This document shows positions 13,155 through 13,241 of a stretch of 13,241 nucleotides of DNA, piece after piece. The notes beneath the pieces were generated by a model that did not search any database, was not told the DNA's origin, and saw nothing but the letters and a program-made list of their open reading frames with translations. Origin of the DNA: JAENVT01 sp031373785 (GTDB lineage: Bacteria; Actinomycetota; Acidimicrobiia; Acidimicrobiales; Ilumatobacteraceae); assembly GCA_031373785.1 (NCBI GenBank), contig JANMNE010000114.1, positions 1-13,241 on the forward strand. The letters are read 5' to 3'. How positions within the stretch are numbered: the first letter of the stretch is position 1; the number at the start of each line of letters is the position of its first letter. A program made the position numbers and the translations under genes.

Positions 13155-13241
13155 CGTTCGGCTTGCCGAATGTATGGAATCCAGCGAAGTCCGGTGAGAT
13201 CCCGGCACTGTCCCGCAACGGTGGTTCGTGTTCGACACGAC
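13155..13241 (+). ncRNA. Cobalamin riboswitch, 5' part (cut by window edge), plus strand
   Basis: From about 13185 the sequence follows the adenosylcobalamin riboswitch core: GCGAAGT, then CCGG (13191-13194) paired with CCGG (13202-13205) around TGAGATC, then CACTG, then CCCGCAACGGTG (13212-13223). The E. coli btuB leader has the same order (GGGAATCCAGTGCGAATCTGGAGCTGACGCGCAGCGG in pieces). A further hairpin element begins at GTTCG/CGAAC-like bases after 13223, but the B12 box and expression platform lie outside the window. The element is on the plus strand and therefore controls an unseen gene to the right (cobalamin synthesis, corrinoid or cobalt transport, or a B12-independent isozyme), not cobO. 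The 5' boundary is approximate. Confidence 0.83.

Noticed and set aside
13115..13200. A cobalamin riboswitch reading toward cobO
   Set aside because: The aptamer core (GAAG..CCGG..TGAG..CCCGCAACGG) reads correctly only on the plus strand, away from cobO.
1..13241. CRISPR arrays, insertion sequences, tRNA or rRNA genes, phage genes
   Set aside because: No regularly spaced repeats, transposase-like proteins, cloverleaf sequences or rRNA-like stretches were seen on either strand.

Overview
This window looks like a piece of chromosome from a high-GC actinobacterium. The support is strong G/C bias at third codon positions, frequent GTG starts, candidate leaderless promoters of the TANNNT type, an actinobacterial-type SerC (DGRFGxGPSK opening, SSHRQxPVKNLVG block) and a PAC2-family protein. 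A member of the Acidimicrobiia (Ilumatobacter-like) is my best guess, but that is an impression from protein style and not a search result. Nearly everything is core amino-acid and cofactor metabolism. No transposase, phage gene, tRNA, rRNA or CRISPR array was seen.

Left part (1-4010): the 3' end of ilvN followed one base later by ilvC (valine/isoleucine/leucine synthesis). A convergent small membrane protein of unknown function (1612-2250, minus) follows, then, divergent from it, a fatty-acyl-CoA-synthetase-like enzyme (2334-4010, plus). Two perfect intergenic inverted repeats (14 bp at 1532-1582 and 15 bp at 4054-4102) follow the ends of ilvC and the ligase gene.

Middle (4172-9574): an O-acetylhomoserine sulfhydrylase-type enzyme (metY) runs tail to tail, 4 bp apart, into a three-gene minus-strand operon. 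Its order is serC, a PAC2-family protein (start overlaps the serC stop as GTGA), and an N-formylglutamate-amidohydrolase-like protein. A divergent promoter region of 131 bp with a tandem direct repeat separates serC from an aspartate aminotransferase. Four PLP/amino-acid or nitrogen-linked genes are therefore grouped here.

Right part (9577-13241): a FitA/VapB-VapC toxin-antitoxin pair with its own palindromic operator and candidate leaderless promoter sits between the aminotransferase and the cobalamin genes. The toxin's stop codon overlaps the stop codon of cobS on the other strand. The minus-strand operon cobO-cobU-cobT-cobS encodes corrinoid adenosylation and nucleotide-loop assembly and is tightly packed (1-bp gap, then 4-bp and 13-bp overlaps). 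At the right edge the 5' part of a cobalamin riboswitch lies on the PLUS strand. It is divergent from cobO and controls an unseen gene beyond the window.

I do not see convincing evidence of a wholly new system. The points most worth following are the outward-facing riboswitch, the embedded toxin-antitoxin pair, the two long perfect hairpins without T-tracts, and the odd serC/PAC2/amidohydrolase operon.
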